Below the pieces are notes generated by a model, which did not search any database, was not told the DNA's origin, and saw nothing but the letters and a program-made list of their open reading frames with translations. A stretch of DNA of 64,000 nt from Bin52 sp965243345 (lineage in GTDB: Bacteria > Pseudomonadota > Alphaproteobacteria > Thalassobaculales > Thalassobaculaceae): contig CBDEUR010000003.1 of the NCBI GenBank assembly GCA_965243345.1, positions 744,001 to 808,000 of the forward strand, written 5' to 3'. Both the position numbers and the translations under genes were made by a program. Positions 42,350 to 51,379 of this stretch are shown here, piece after piece (position 1 is the first letter of the stretch; each line of letters opens with the position of its first letter).

Positions 42350-42363
42350 CGCCCGGTCGATGG

Positions 42364-42440
42364 GGCGGAGTAGCTCAGCTGGTTAGAGCAGCGGAATCAT
42401 AATCCGCGTGTCGGGGGTTCGAGTCCCTCCTCCGCTACCA
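42364..42440 (+). tRNA. tRNA-Met (CAU anticodon), elongator type
   Basis: 77 bases with encoded CCA. Acceptor GGCGGAG pairs with CTCCGCT (one G-U), D-arm GCTCAGCTGGTTAGAGC, anticodon stem GCGGA/TCCGC around the loop ATCATAA (anticodon CAT), variable GTGTC and T-arm GGGGGTTCGAGTCCCTC. The G-U first pair and overall sequence fit elongator tRNA-Met of alphaproteobacteria rather than initiator; tRNA-Ile2 (lysidine-modified CAU) cannot be wholly excluded without comparison. Confidence 0.93.
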
Positions 42441-42506
42441 GTCCCGTCCCTTTTTGCGCGCATGCCTGCAGGAAGAACCGGCATCCATGCTCGAGCGGAG
42501 ATCCTG

Positions 42507-43112
42507 ATGAAGGTCTATCACGCGCCCAATTCCCGTTCGGTCAGGATCCTCTGGCTGCTTGAGGAACTGGAGGTTCCCCACGAAGTCTTCGACTTCAAGC
42601 TGGGCGAGAAGGCGATGCGCGACGCACCCTACCTCAAGGTGCATCCGATGGGCCGGGTACCGGCGCTGGAAGACGGCGACATCACCCTGTTCGAGTCCGG
42701 CGCCATCGTCGAATACCTGCTTGCCCGCTACGGCAACGGGCGCATGGTCCCGGCCCAGGATTCACCGGAGTTCCCGGTGTACCTGCAGTGGCTGCACTAT
42801 GCCGAAGGCATGATCATGCCGCAGGTCAACATCATCGTGGTCGAAACCGTGTTCCTGCCGCCCGAACGCCGCAACCAGACCAATGTCGACCGGGCGACGC
42901 GCCTGCTGACCCGGATGCTGACCGCGGTCGACGCGGGCCTCGAAGGGGGCGAGTACCTCGCGGGCGCCTTCTCGGGTGCCGACATCATGACCGGGCATGC
43001 CTGCTATGCCGCCAGCAGGTTCGGCGCCGACATGACCGCGTTCCCGCGGGTTGCCGCCTATGTCGAACGGCTGAGCGCCCGACCCGCGTTCCAACGTGCG
43101 CTGGCTCGCTGA
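42507..43112 (+). CDS. Glutathione S-transferase family protein
   Basis: 201 residues. N-terminal thioredoxin-like domain with MKVYHAPNSRSVRILWLLEE, the cis-Pro GRVPALEDGD and FESGAIVEYLLARYG, and a C-terminal helical domain with FSGADIMTGHACYAA. ATG 42507 is eight bases after GGAG. Cytosolic GST of unspecified class; detoxification or reductase roles are typical. Confidence 0.93.
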   Translation: MKVYHAPNSRSVRILWLLEELEVPHEVFDFKLGEKAMRDAPYLKVHPMGRVPALEDGDITLFESGAIVEYLLARYGNGRMVPAQDSPEFPVYLQWLHYAEGMIMPQVNIIVVETVFLPPERRNQTNVDRATRLLTRMLTAVDAGLEGGEYLAGAFSGADIMTGHACYAASRFGADMTAFPRVAAYVERLSARPAFQRALAR

Positions 43113-43193
43113 CTGTACCGTTGTGATCGGCTCCACCCGCGCGTCGGGAGTGGAGTAGGGAGGCCTGCAGGGCCAGGCATCCGGGAAGGACGC

Positions 43194-44081
43194 ATGACAG
43201 CTGTCGACAGCCAGCGCGGCCCCCAGGCGAAGGGTCTCCTGTTCGCCCTGTTCGGCATCCTGCTTCTGTCGCCGGACACCCTGATCATCCGCCTGGTCGA
43301 TACCGACCCCTGGACCTTCATCGCGTGGCGCGGAGCGTTGATGGCGGTTGGAATGACCGTCATCATCGTCGTCCTGTACGGGCTCTCGACACCCGCACGG
43401 GTCCTCGCGATCGGATGGCCCGGGATCGTGATTGCCGTGCAGTTCGCGGTCAACAATGCCGCCTTCCAGCTCTCGGTGCAGAGCACGTCGGTGGCCAACA
43501 CGCTTGCAATCATTGCCACCGCGCCTCTGTTTGCGGCCATCTTTTCCGTGATCCTGCTGCGTGAAGGGGTCCCGCTGCGCACCTGGGTCGCGATCGGGCT
43601 GTCGCTTGCAGGGATTGCGCTGGTCTTTGCCGGCGACTGGCAGACCGGCGGCAGCCAGTTCGGCAACGTCGCCGCCCTGGTGACCGCGATCGGGCTTGGC
43701 GGGCACTTCGTGCTGGTGCGGCTGGCGCGACCCAGGGACATGACCCCGGCGATCGCCGCCGGCGGGGTGCTGATCTGCCTGAGCGGCCTGGTAATGGCAG
43801 AGTCGATCTACGTGGCGCCGGTCGGTTTCGGCCTTCTGGCGGTGCTCGGCCTCATCCTGCTGCCGGTCTCCTTCCTGCTGCTGACCCGCGCACCGCGGTA
43901 TATTTCGGCGCCGGAGGTCAGCCTGATCCTGCTGCTCGAGACCATCCTGGGCCCGCTCTGGGTGTGGCTGGCGATTGCCGAGACGCCGCCGCTGCTCACG
44001 CTGGTCGGCGGTGGCATGATCATTGTCGTGCTGGCCGTCCATGCAATCCTCGCGTTGCGGGCCACTTCCATGGGGAGATGA
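43194..44081 (+). CDS. EamA/DMT-family transporter
   Basis: 295 residues with about ten hydrophobic helices in two repeats. LLSPDTLIIRLVDTDPWTFI and IIATAPLFAAIFSVILLRE are typical EamA helix 1 and helix 3-4 motifs, repeated in the second half as VSLILLLETILGPLWVWLA. Exporter of small metabolites; substrate unknown. The next gene starts six bases later, so co-transcription is likely. Confidence 0.92.
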   Translation: MTAVDSQRGPQAKGLLFALFGILLLSPDTLIIRLVDTDPWTFIAWRGALMAVGMTVIIVVLYGLSTPARVLAIGWPGIVIAVQFAVNNAAFQLSVQSTSVANTLAIIATAPLFAAIFSVILLREGVPLRTWVAIGLSLAGIALVFAGDWQTGGSQFGNVAALVTAIGLGGHFVLVRLARPRDMTPAIAAGGVLICLSGLVMAESIYVAPVGFGLLAVLGLILLPVSFLLLTRAPRYISAPEVSLILLLETILGPLWVWLAIAETPPLLTLVGGGMIIVVLAVHAILALRATSMGR

Positions 44082-44087
44082 GGAGCC

Positions 44088-44993
44088 ATGCAGGTCGTCG
44101 ACGCGCATCATCATTTCTGGGATCTCTCGGCCGGCCGCCACCCGTGGCTGGTCGGTGATCCGGAACCCGGGTTCTTTCTCGGCGACTACTCCGCGATCAG
44201 GCGGACGTACCTGCCAGACGACTATCGCCGCGATGCGGACGGGTTCGATGTCGTCGCCACCGTGCACGTGGAAGCGGAGTGGGACCGGTCCTCACAGGTC
44301 GCGGAAACCGAGTGGCTCACCGGTCTCAGCCGGGAGCACGGGCTTCCCAGTGTGATCGTCGGTCACGTGTGGCTGGCGGCGCCAGACTGCGAGAGCATCC
44401 TGCGCGGCCACATGGCCCACCCGCTGTTTCGCGGCGTCCGGTCGAAACCGGTGACGTCGCCGGACGGCGACCCTGCCTCGCTGCCGGTCGCGGGCACCAT
44501 GCGGGACCCGGCCTGGCGCGCCGGTCTCGCGATGCTCGAGCGGCTCGGGCTGACCTATGATCTCAGGGTTCCGTACTGGCACCTCGGTGAGGCGGCCGAT
44601 GCCATCGGGCCGCACGGTACACTGCCGGTGGTCCTCAACCACACCGGGTTTCCCTGGGATCGCAGCGAGGACGGACTCGCCGCGTGGAGAACCGCGATGA
44701 AGACGCTCGCGGCCCTGCCGAACGTCCATGTGAAACTGTCGGAACTCGGACTGAAGGATGTGCCGTGGACCGTCGAAGGCAACCGGCGCGTCGTGTGCGA
44801 GGCGGTCGAGATCTTCGGGGTCGACCGCTGCATGTGGGCGTCGAACTACCCGGTCGCCGGCCTGCGGATCGGCTACCGCGAACAGCTCGAGGGATTGCTG
44901 GAGATCCTGGGCGACCTTTCGGCAGATGACCGGGACCGGGTGTTCCGCGGGAACGCCGCTGCCTTCTACCGTATCGACGGCGTCGAGCCGTAA
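44088..44993 (+). CDS. Amidohydrolase family protein (amidohydrolase 2 type)
   Basis: 301 residues. Metal-binding DAHHHFWDL at the N-terminus, VVLNHTGFPWD, and CMWASNYPV near the C-terminus are the marks of TIM-barrel lactonase/decarboxylase-like enzymes such as 2-pyrone-4,6-dicarbaxylate or sugar-lactone hydrolases. ATG 44088 follows AGGAG. Substrate unknown; linked to the EamA transporter. Confidence 0.92.
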   Translation: MQVVDAHHHFWDLSAGRHPWLVGDPEPGFFLGDYSAIRRTYLPDDYRRDADGFDVVATVHVEAEWDRSSQVAETEWLTGLSREHGLPSVIVGHVWLAAPDCESILRGHMAHPLFRGVRSKPVTSPDGDPASLPVAGTMRDPAWRAGLAMLERLGLTYDLRVPYWHLGEAADAIGPHGTLPVVLNHTGFPWDRSEDGLAAWRTAMKTLAALPNVHVKLSELGLKDVPWTVEGNRRVVCEAVEIFGVDRCMWASNYPVAGLRIGYREQLEGLLEILGDLSADDRDRVFRGNAAAFYRIDGVEP

Positions 44994-44997
44994 GGGG

Positions 44998-45648
44998 TCA
45001 GACCATCGGATAGGCGGCCGCGACCAGGGAGGTCTGGATGTCCCAGACCGACTGGGAAACCGCCTGGCCGATCAGGTCCATCCTGCGGATCTGCTCGATC
45101 CGGTCCTGCATCTGCTTGAACTCGCGCTGCGGCACCAGTTCCTGAAGGATTCCGCATTCGTATGTCAGGCAGATGATTACGATGTCGCGCGGTTCCGGGA
45201 TCTCGTCGGAGAACAGCACGCCCATGATCCGCAGCTTGACCTCGCGTTCGGCGGTTCCGTCGACTACCGGGTAACGGCGGGACCGGAACACCCACAGGAA
45301 CCGTTCGTCCTGTCGTTCGAGAATGCCGCGCTGAACCAGTCTCGCGAGCGCGGTTTCGCGGATGTTGACCGCATCGTTCGCGATGGTCTCGACCCAGTAG
45401 CGCGGCGTGTGCCGCTCGCCGCTGGCGACGATCAGCGCGAGCGCCGGATCCAGCAGGTCGTCATCCATCGGTGTCGGGTCGATCAGGGTCAGGGAATCGA
45501 GATCCGTGTCGATCCGGTTGGCCAGCGCCAGGTCCATGAGGACCGCGCCGGACAGTGCGTAGCGGATGGCACCCTCGGCGACCGGCAGGAAGTCGCCATC
45601 GGTGTCATCCAGCAACAGCAGCATCAGCTCTTCCGGGAACGTCAGCAT
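44998..45648 (-). CDS. GPP34 (GOLPH3/Vps74-like) domain protein
   Basis: 216 residues. LTFPEELMLLLLDDTDGDFL, IRYALSGAVLMDLALANRI and LVQRGILERQDERFLWVF match the GPP34 domain, known from eukaryotic GOLPH3/Vps74 (phosphoinositide-binding Golgi adaptors) and from some bacteria, where the role is mostly unknown. It is convergent with the amidohydrolase gene, four bases apart. Confidence 0.85.
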   Translation of the reverse strand: MLTFPEELMLLLLDDTDGDFLPVAEGAIRYALSGAVLMDLALANRIDTDLDSLTLIDPTPMDDDLLDPALALIVASGERHTPRYWVETIANDAVNIRETALARLVQRGILERQDERFLWVFRSRRYPVVDGTAEREVKLRIMGVLFSDEIPEPRDIVIICLTYECGILQELVPQREFKQMQDRIEQIRRMDLIGQAVSQSVWDIQTSLVAAAYPMV

Positions 45649-45793
45649 GAACCTGGTACCTCGTTGCCACCTGTGTTCCGGACCGGCCCGGGTATTCCCG
45701 GATCCGACCCCTTCATCATATCTGCAGTCTTTGCCCGTGTTTGTCCACAGGGTTGATCGTGACCGCGTGCGCCGCTGTCGGCCGGGTGAGCGG

Positions 45794-47008
45794 TCATTCC
45801 TGCCTGCGCAGCAGAAACTCCCGTCCGACTTTCACCGCGGGTTGACCGCCATAGTCGACGATGTCGGCCGTGGCGTAGGTCTCGCTCCACTTCTCGGGCA
45901 GGTATGAACCGGTCCCGACCACGTTGATCGGTGCTTCGGCGAGTGCCATGATCCGGCACTTCTCGGGCGAGAAACCGCTTGAAGCCACGATCCGGGCTTC
46001 ACCGAAACCGGCGGCATCAAGCTGTTCGCGCAGGTACCAGATCGCGGCGGCGGAGACGCCGGTTCCGATCAGGTGCCGCAGTTCAGGCTCCGATCGGTAG
46101 CCGCGAATGGCACGCGGCGCATTGCGCTCGATCGCCGCGTAGGACCGCCCCATGTCGAGGCCCTCGATATAGCGCCCGCCGTGGGTATCGAGCCGGATCG
46201 AAAGCCGACCCTGCTGCACGAGATCCGGGAACCGGGCGCAGACCGCGATCGAGTCGGAGACTTCCCGGCCGAAGTAGTCCACCAGCACCGTCAGGTCCTG
46301 GTCCGGGTGGGTGTTGCGGAACATCTCGGCGGCACGCACCGTCGAGCCGGCATAGCCGATCAGTGCGTGCGGCATGGTGCCGAGCCCGCGCTCGCGGCCG
46401 AAAAAGTGGGCGGTGTTGTCGGTGGCGCTGCCGACGAAGCCGATGGCTCCGACCTTCTTGCGAGCCTTGTGCGAGCCGACGCTGGCGCCGTAGGCCATGA
46501 GTTCGCCCATCTCGTTGCCGGCGCAGTGACGCGCGTCCATGGCGAGAAACGCCACCTTCGGCAGTTCGACACACATGACGTAGGCGTTGTAGGCCGCCAC
46601 GCAGGCTCCGCCCAGCTTCTGCAGGAACTGGGTCTCGAGATCGACCAGATCGTGGAATGACCCCGAGATGTAGAGGATCGGCTCGCCGGCGCCGACCCAG
46701 GCGCCTTCGCGATACTTCAGGTCGACATCGATCCGGGTGCCGCGCTCGCGTGCCATGTGCTCGAGCCAGGCGATCGCCAGCCTCGGCGCCGAGGTCACCG
46801 GACGGCGCATGAACACCGCGTAGGTGACGGGCTTGTCTCCGAAGCGGGCAACGATCGCCTTGGTACGCAGGAAGTAGCTGTCGACGTAGCGCGACAGGCT
46901 TGTCTCGCCCGGCTCGACCGTCATGCGCGGCACGGGTGTCGCGTGCCCCGCATCTGCGTCCACATGTCCGGAGCCGGCCGGCGGCTGGTCTTGCGCACGT
47001 CTGCTCAT
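45794..47008 (-). CDS. Nicotinate phosphoribosyltransferase-like enzyme
   Basis: 404 residues. YVDSYFLRTKAIVARFGD, LYISGSFHDLVDLETQFLQKLGG, DARHCAGNEMGELMAYGASV, AIGFVGSATDN, IRLDTHGGRYIEG and a glycine-rich VASSGFSPEK loop make up the NAPRTase-type PRPP-binding barrel. It likely takes part in NAD salvage. The first about 28 residues are low complexity; translation could start at a later Met (MTVEPGETSLSRY). Confidence 0.88.
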   Translation of the reverse strand: MSRRAQDQPPAGSGHVDADAGHATPVPRMTVEPGETSLSRYVDSYFLRTKAIVARFGDKPVTYAVFMRRPVTSAPRLAIAWLEHMARERGTRIDVDLKYREGAWVGAGEPILYISGSFHDLVDLETQFLQKLGGACVAAYNAYVMCVELPKVAFLAMDARHCAGNEMGELMAYGASVGSHKARKKVGAIGFVGSATDNTAHFFGRERGLGTMPHALIGYAGSTVRAAEMFRNTHPDQDLTVLVDYFGREVSDSIAVCARFPDLVQQGRLSIRLDTHGGRYIEGLDMGRSYAAIERNAPRAIRGYRSEPELRHLIGTGVSAAAIWYLREQLDAAGFGEARIVASSGFSPEKCRIMALAEAPINVVGTGSYLPEKWSETYATADIVDYGGQPAVKVGREFLLRRQE

Positions 47009-47080
47009 GGAAACGGGCCCGCCTCCACGGGGGCAGTTGCCACCATCAGCCTTCGCTTTTGCCGGTCAGCCGGCACGAGG

Positions 47081-48451
47081 TCAAGATGCGGCAGCCCGGC
47101 GTGCCCCCAGCATGTCGGAAATCAGGAACGCGAGTTCGAGCGACTGCGACGCGTTCAGCCGCGGATCGCAGTGGGTGTGATAGCGATCCGCGAGCGACTG
47201 TTCGGTGATCCTGCTCGAGCCGCCGCCGAGGCACTCGGTGACGTCCTGTCCGGTCATCTCAAGGTGCACCCCGCCGGCGTAGGTGCCCTCGGCGGCGTGG
47301 GTCTCGAAGAAGCCCCGCACCTCGGCAAGGATCTGGTCGACGGGACGGGTCTTGTAGCCGTTCGACGAGGTGATGGTATTGCCGTGCATCGGGTCGCACG
47401 ACCAGACCACGGTTCGTCCCTCGCGCTCGACCGCGCGGATCAGCGGCGTCAGTTTCTCCGCCACCTGGTCGGAACCCATCCGGCAGATGAGCGTGAGCCG
47501 GCCCGGTTCGTCGTCGGGATTGAGGATGTCGATCAGCCGCAGCAGGCCATCGGGATCAAGCGAGGGCCCGCACTTCAGGCCCAGCGGATTGTGGATGCCC
47601 CGGGCGAACTCGACATGGGCTCCGTCGGGTTGCCTGGTCCGGTCGCCGATCCAGATCATGTGGGCCGAGGTGCTGAACCAGCCACCGTCATCGGTGATGG
47701 TGTCACGCCGGGTCATTGCCTGTTCGTAGCCGAGCAGCAGGGCCTCGTGCGAGGTATAGAACTCGGTCTCCCGCAGCTGCTGGGTGGACCCGGCATCCAC
47801 TCCGCAGGCACGCATGAAGCGCAGGCACTCGTCGATACGCGTCGAGATCTCCTGGAAGCGGTCGCTCTGCGGCGTGCTGGAGACAAAACCCAGGGTCCAG
47901 CGATGGATTTCCTCCAGGTCGGCAAACCCGCCCTGGGCAAAGGCACGCAACAGGTTGAGCGTCGCCGCCGACTGGGTATACGCCCGCAGCTGCCGGTCGG
48001 GATCGGGCTCGCGCTCATCCCTGGCAAAATTGATCCCGTTGATGATGTCGCCGCGGTAACTGGGCAGTTCCACCCCGTCCTGGACCTCCACCGGGCTTGA
48101 GCGCGGCTTGGCGAACTGGCCGGCCAGGCGTCCGACCTTGACCACCGGCATGCCGGCGGCGAAGGTCATGACCACCGCCATCTGCAGCAGGACCCGGAAG
48201 GTATCGCGGATGGTGTCGGGGGAGAACTCGGCGAAGCTCTCCGCGCAGTCGCCGCCCTGCAGCAGGAAACCACTCCCCTGGGCGACCCGCCCGAGCGATT
48301 CCTTCAGGCGCAGCGCCTCGCCGACAAAGACCAGCGGGGGATATCCCGACAGTTCCTTCTCGACCCGGCCGAGGTGATCCGTGTCCCGGTACTCGGGGAC
48401 CTGAAGGATCGGAAACTGCCGCCAGGAACCGGGACTCCAGTTCTTCTCCAT
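47081..48451 (-). CDS. Class II 3-deoxy-7-phosphoheptulonate (DAHP) synthase
   Basis: 456 residues, the plant/microbial class II size. WSPGSWRQFPILQVPEY, GSGFLLQGGDCAESFAEF, MPVVKVGRLAGQFAKPRSS, SYRGDIINGINF, WIGDRTRQPDGAHVEFARG, GIHNPLGLKCGPS and DPMHGNTI contain the metal and substrate ligands. First step of the shikimate pathway. Confidence 0.97.
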   Translation of the reverse strand: MEKNWSPGSWRQFPILQVPEYRDTDHLGRVEKELSGYPPLVFVGEALRLKESLGRVAQGSGFLLQGGDCAESFAEFSPDTIRDTFRVLLQMAVVMTFAAGMPVVKVGRLAGQFAKPRSSPVEVQDGVELPSYRGDIINGINFARDEREPDPDRQLRAYTQSAATLNLLRAFAQGGFADLEEIHRWTLGFVSSTPQSDRFQEISTRIDECLRFMRACGVDAGSTQQLRETEFYTSHEALLLGYEQAMTRRDTITDDGGWFSTSAHMIWIGDRTRQPDGAHVEFARGIHNPLGLKCGPSLDPDGLLRLIDILNPDDEPGRLTLICRMGSDQVAEKLTPLIRAVEREGRTVVWSCDPMHGNTITSSNGYKTRPVDQILAEVRGFFETHAAEGTYAGGVHLEMTGQDVTECLGGGSSRITEQSLADRYHTHCDPRLNASQSLELAFLISDMLGARRAAAS

Positions 48452-48626
48452 CGGGGAGGGTCCTTCCTCTCGGTCTCAAACTGGCGGCACTCCTACCAGC
48501 ATGGCCGGGACAAGTGAAGCCGGATGCCGGTCGCGAGGGTGCGCAGCGCGGCGGGACTGTGCGAGACTGCGGCCGACACGGACACTTCCTGGCGGGCATG
48601 CAGTCGTGCACGGACACACGTTTTCG

Positions 48627-49907
48627 ATGTTGGGACTGCCGGGGGCCGCGGCGGTCCGCCGGATCGCCGGCCCCGGGGCGCAGACCGCGCTGGTTCGCGC
48701 CATCGTGCTGGTATTCCTGCCGTTTGCCGCCGGTTACTATCTCTCCTACTTCTACCGCTCGACCAACGCGGTCATCGCCCCGCAGCTGGTCTCCGAGGTG
48801 GGGCTGAACGCCGGTGACCTCGGTTTCCTCACCTCGATGTACTTCCTCACCTTTGCGGCCTTCCAGTTGCCGCTCGGGATCCTGCTCGACCGCTACGGGC
48901 CGCGGCGGGTGCAGAGCTGCCTGCTGCTTGCCGCTGCCGCCGGCGCGCTGCTGTTCTCGCTTGGTGACGACATCGTCACGCTTGCCGTCGGACGCGGGCT
49001 GATCGGGCTCGGGGTCGCCGGCTGCCTGATGTCAGCGATCAAGGCCGGCACCATCTGGTTCGATACCCGGCACTGGCCCGTGGTCAACGGGTGCCTGCTG
49101 GCGGTCGGGGGCCTCGGAGCGGTATCGGCCACCGCGCCGCTCGAGGCGGCCCTGGGGGTGGTCGGCTGGCGCCACGTCTTCGTCGCACTCGCCTGTGCCA
49201 CCGTCCTGGTGTCCGCGCTGATCCTTGTCGTGGTGCCCGAGAGCCGTGCTGCGGTCGTGCGCTCCGGGCTGGTCCAGCAGGTCCGGGAACTCGGGCGCAT
49301 CTACACCGACCGCGTGTTCTGGCGCCTGGCGCCGCTCACGGTGGCCGGGATGTCGGCGAACCTCGCGATCCAGGGTCTGTGGGCCGGCCCGTGGCTGCGG
49401 GACGTCGCGGGATTCGGACGTGACGGGGTCGCGCTCTACCTGCTGGCGCTCGCGCTGGCGCTCACGGTCGGTTCGGTGCTGCTCGGCGTGGCGGCGAGCT
49501 GGGCCGAGCGCAGGGGGTTCCCGCTGCTCTCGTTCTTCGTCGTGTTCTCGATCGCCTTCCTGCTGGTCCAGACCGTGATCCTGACCGGGGTGTTGCCCCA
49601 GGCGATGTGGACCTGGATCGGCTTCGGCCTGCTTGCCAACATCGCCATGGCGACCATCGCCTACCTGACGCGCTACTTCCCGCCGGAGCAGTCCGGCCGG
49701 GTGATCACCGCGATGAACATGCTGATCTTCTCCGGCGTGTTTCTCACCCAGTACCTGATCGGCGAGGTGATCGACCTGTGGCCGAAGGACGCGGACGGCG
49801 GCTACCACCCGCAGGCCTACATGGCGGCCTTTGGCGCGGTGGCCGCGGCACAGCTGGCGAGCCTCCTGTGGTTCGCGCTGCACAGGCCGCGGGACACGGC
49901 CCCCTGA
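48627..49907 (+). CDS. MFS transporter (12-helix)
   Basis: About 426 residues with twelve predicted helices. AGYYLSYFYRSTNAVIAPQL, LPLGILLDRYGPRRVQS (the helix 2-3 MFS signature) and LIGLGVAGCLMSAIKAG are typical. ATG 48627 is a plausible start but lacks a strong ribosome binding site. Substrate unknown. Confidence 0.88.
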   Translation: MLGLPGAAAVRRIAGPGAQTALVRAIVLVFLPFAAGYYLSYFYRSTNAVIAPQLVSEVGLNAGDLGFLTSMYFLTFAAFQLPLGILLDRYGPRRVQSCLLLAAAAGALLFSLGDDIVTLAVGRGLIGLGVAGCLMSAIKAGTIWFDTRHWPVVNGCLLAVGGLGAVSATAPLEAALGVVGWRHVFVALACATVLVSALILVVVPESRAAVVRSGLVQQVRELGRIYTDRVFWRLAPLTVAGMSANLAIQGLWAGPWLRDVAGFGRDGVALYLLALALALTVGSVLLGVAASWAERRGFPLLSFFVVFSIAFLLVQTVILTGVLPQAMWTWIGFGLLANIAMATIAYLTRYFPPEQSGRVITAMNMLIFSGVFLTQYLIGEVIDLWPKDADGGYHPQAYMAAFGAVAAAQLASLLWFALHRPRDTAP

Positions 49908-50017
49908 CCGGGAATCGCCGGGCACCGGCCTGAGCACGCCGCGGGCGTGGCATTCGGCCTGATCCCAAGCCCACCCGTGTCCCCGGTCTCTTTCACGGTC
50001 GACCGGCTTCGATGGCT

Positions 50018-50398
50018 TCACGCCACCCGCCGCGGGACTGCGGTCAATGACACATCAAGGCTCACCCGGTCGTAGGGGACCCGGGGTACCAGGGTGCCGC
50101 GATCCCCGTGTCTCAATTCCACCAGCCCGTATCGTGACATCGCCTTCAATGTCCTGGACAGGGTCGACCTGTTGCGTCCGGCAAGCGCCGCCAGTTCGGT
50201 AAGCGAACCCGGTTGCTCCCGTGCGATCAGCGCCAGGAGCTCCCGATTGCGCCCCGACAGTACCTTCGCGGCACTCTCGATGGAGGTGAACCAGACTGTC
50301 GGCTCGCCCTTGGCAGGCCTGTGCGTGCCCCGGGCAATGTCCATCGTTCGCGCCTTCATCCGGTCGTAGCCGGCGATGCCGATCTTCAGCGTCTTCAT
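50018..50398 (-). CDS. HTH-type regulator/antitoxin, TumA-like
   Basis: 126 residues. A central winged-helix segment (LLALIAREQPGSLTELAALAGRNRSTLSRTLKAMSRYGLVEL) follows MKTLKIGIAGYDRMKARTMDI and PTVWFTSIESAAKVL. This layout is known from antitoxins encoded after DUF6516/TumE-type toxins. ATG 50398 has GGAG about nine bases upstream and overlaps the stop of an upstream remnant (ATGA). The matching toxin survives only as that remnant. Confidence 0.75.
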   Translation of the reverse strand: MKTLKIGIAGYDRMKARTMDIARGTHRPAKGEPTVWFTSIESAAKVLSGRNRELLALIAREQPGSLTELAALAGRNRSTLSRTLKAMSRYGLVELRHGDRGTLVPRVPYDRVSLDVSLTAVPRRVA

Positions 50399-50559
50399 GG
50401 CAGCGCTCCTCTCTCCCTCGGAACCGCGTCCGCTTCGGTCCGGAAATCCTCGAGTAGCCCGGCCGCGTCCGTGCAATCGCAGGGTTCCACAGCTTGCAGC
50501 CGGTGACGGCGGTCGTTCTCCCGGCGGCGCAGGTCCGAAACCAGCCGGCGGTACCGGTG
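50395..50559 (-). pseudogene. Remnant of a TumE-like (DUF6516) toxin gene
   Basis: A 54-codon open stretch without a start codon ends in a TGA that overlaps the regulator ATG (ATGA). It reads HRYRRLVSDLRRRENDRRHR, then EPCDCTDAAGLLEDFRTEAD. The His/Arg-rich segment followed by EPxxxTDxxxLLEDF resembles the C-terminal half of DUF6516 proteins, and the overlap is the gene arrangement expected for such a pair. The 5' half is not found in any frame, so the toxin appears lost. Confidence 0.45.
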
Positions 50560-50660
50560 TCAGCATGCCGGATCGTACCGCGTTGGCCGGAAGGATGTTG
50601 GCGAGGGTCAGGCTCCGGGGGTCCCGGATCGGGCCCAGCTCTGCCACCTCGATCGATTGA

Positions 50661-50680
50661 TTGCTGTCAATTGACAGCAA
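50661..50680. promoter_or_regulatory. Perfect 20-bp palindrome, probable higBA operator
   Basis: TTGCTGTCAA is followed immediately by its exact reverse complement, eleven bases before the higB GTG. It contains TTGACA on both strands, so it could overlap -35 elements in either direction. A HigA dimer or HigBA complex binding here would autoregulate the operon. Confidence 0.65.
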
Positions 50681-50691
50681 ACGCTCACAAC

Positions 50692-51018
50692 GTGATCCGG
50701 TGTTTTCGACATCGCGGGTTGAAGGATCTCTGTGAGAATGGCCGAACGTCCCGAGTGGCACCAGGGCACGTTGCCAAGCTCGTGCGAATCCTGACCGCCC
50801 TGGACCAAGGCACAGCTCCGGAGGGAATGAACCTTCCAGGTTTCAGGCTGCACGCACTCCACGGCAACCTCCGGGGACACCATGCAGTGTCGGTCTCGGC
50901 CAATTGGCGGGTTACGTTTCGCCTTGATGATGGCGATGCGGTGGATGTCGACTGTCTGGATGACCACCAGGAGGTTCCGATATGGCCATGCACAACCCGG
51001 TACACCCCGGCGCGATAG
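50692..51018 (+). CDS. higB: HigB/RelE-family toxin
   Basis: 108 residues. VIRCFRHRGLKDLCENGRTS, AKLVRILTALDQGTAPEG, LPGFRLHALHGNLRGHHAVSV and NWRVTFRLDDGDAVDVDCLDDH are the HigB ribosome-dependent RNase fold. Family members normally end near DYH; here the frame continues 16 more residues into higA. The start is GTG 50692; the operator-like palindrome is just upstream. Confidence 0.93.
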   Translation: MIRCFRHRGLKDLCENGRTSRVAPGHVAKLVRILTALDQGTAPEGMNLPGFRLHALHGNLRGHHAVSVSANWRVTFRLDDGDAVDVDCLDDHQEVPIWPCTTRYTPAR

Positions 51019-51269
51019 TCAGGCAGGACTGTCTGAAACCCCTGGGCTGGTCCGTGACGCAGGGAGCGCGGCACCTCGGTGTCGGCCGGCAGACGCTGTC
51101 CAATCTGGTCAACGGGAAGACAGCCATTTCCATCGAAATGGCCTATCGCCTGTCCAAGGCATTCGGATCAACGCCGGAAACCTGGCTGGGGATGCAGCTG
51201 GCCTTTGACCTGGCACGATCGCGACACCTTGAACACACCATCCAGATCGAGCGGGTCGAGGCTGCCTGA
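50982..51269 (+). CDS. higA: HigA-family antitoxin (HTH-XRE)
   Basis: 95 residues. MHNPVHPGAIVRQDCLKPLG, then an XRE helix-turn-helix (SVTQGARHLGVGRQTLSNLV) and ISIEMAYRLSKAFGSTPETW, the HigA signature. It overlaps the end of higB by 37 bases. Expected to neutralise HigB and repress the operon. Confidence 0.95.
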   Translation: MAMHNPVHPGAIVRQDCLKPLGWSVTQGARHLGVGRQTLSNLVNGKTAISIEMAYRLSKAFGSTPETWLGMQLAFDLARSRHLEHTIQIERVEAA

Positions 51270-51379
51270 CGCATTTCCGGTCAGCGCACCGCGGCCATGT
51301 GCGAAGGCTGTGCACTTCGCCAGGCCGGTTCCGGCAGTGAGTTCGCGTCCTGTGGCACCCAATCGACACGACCAGCCGC

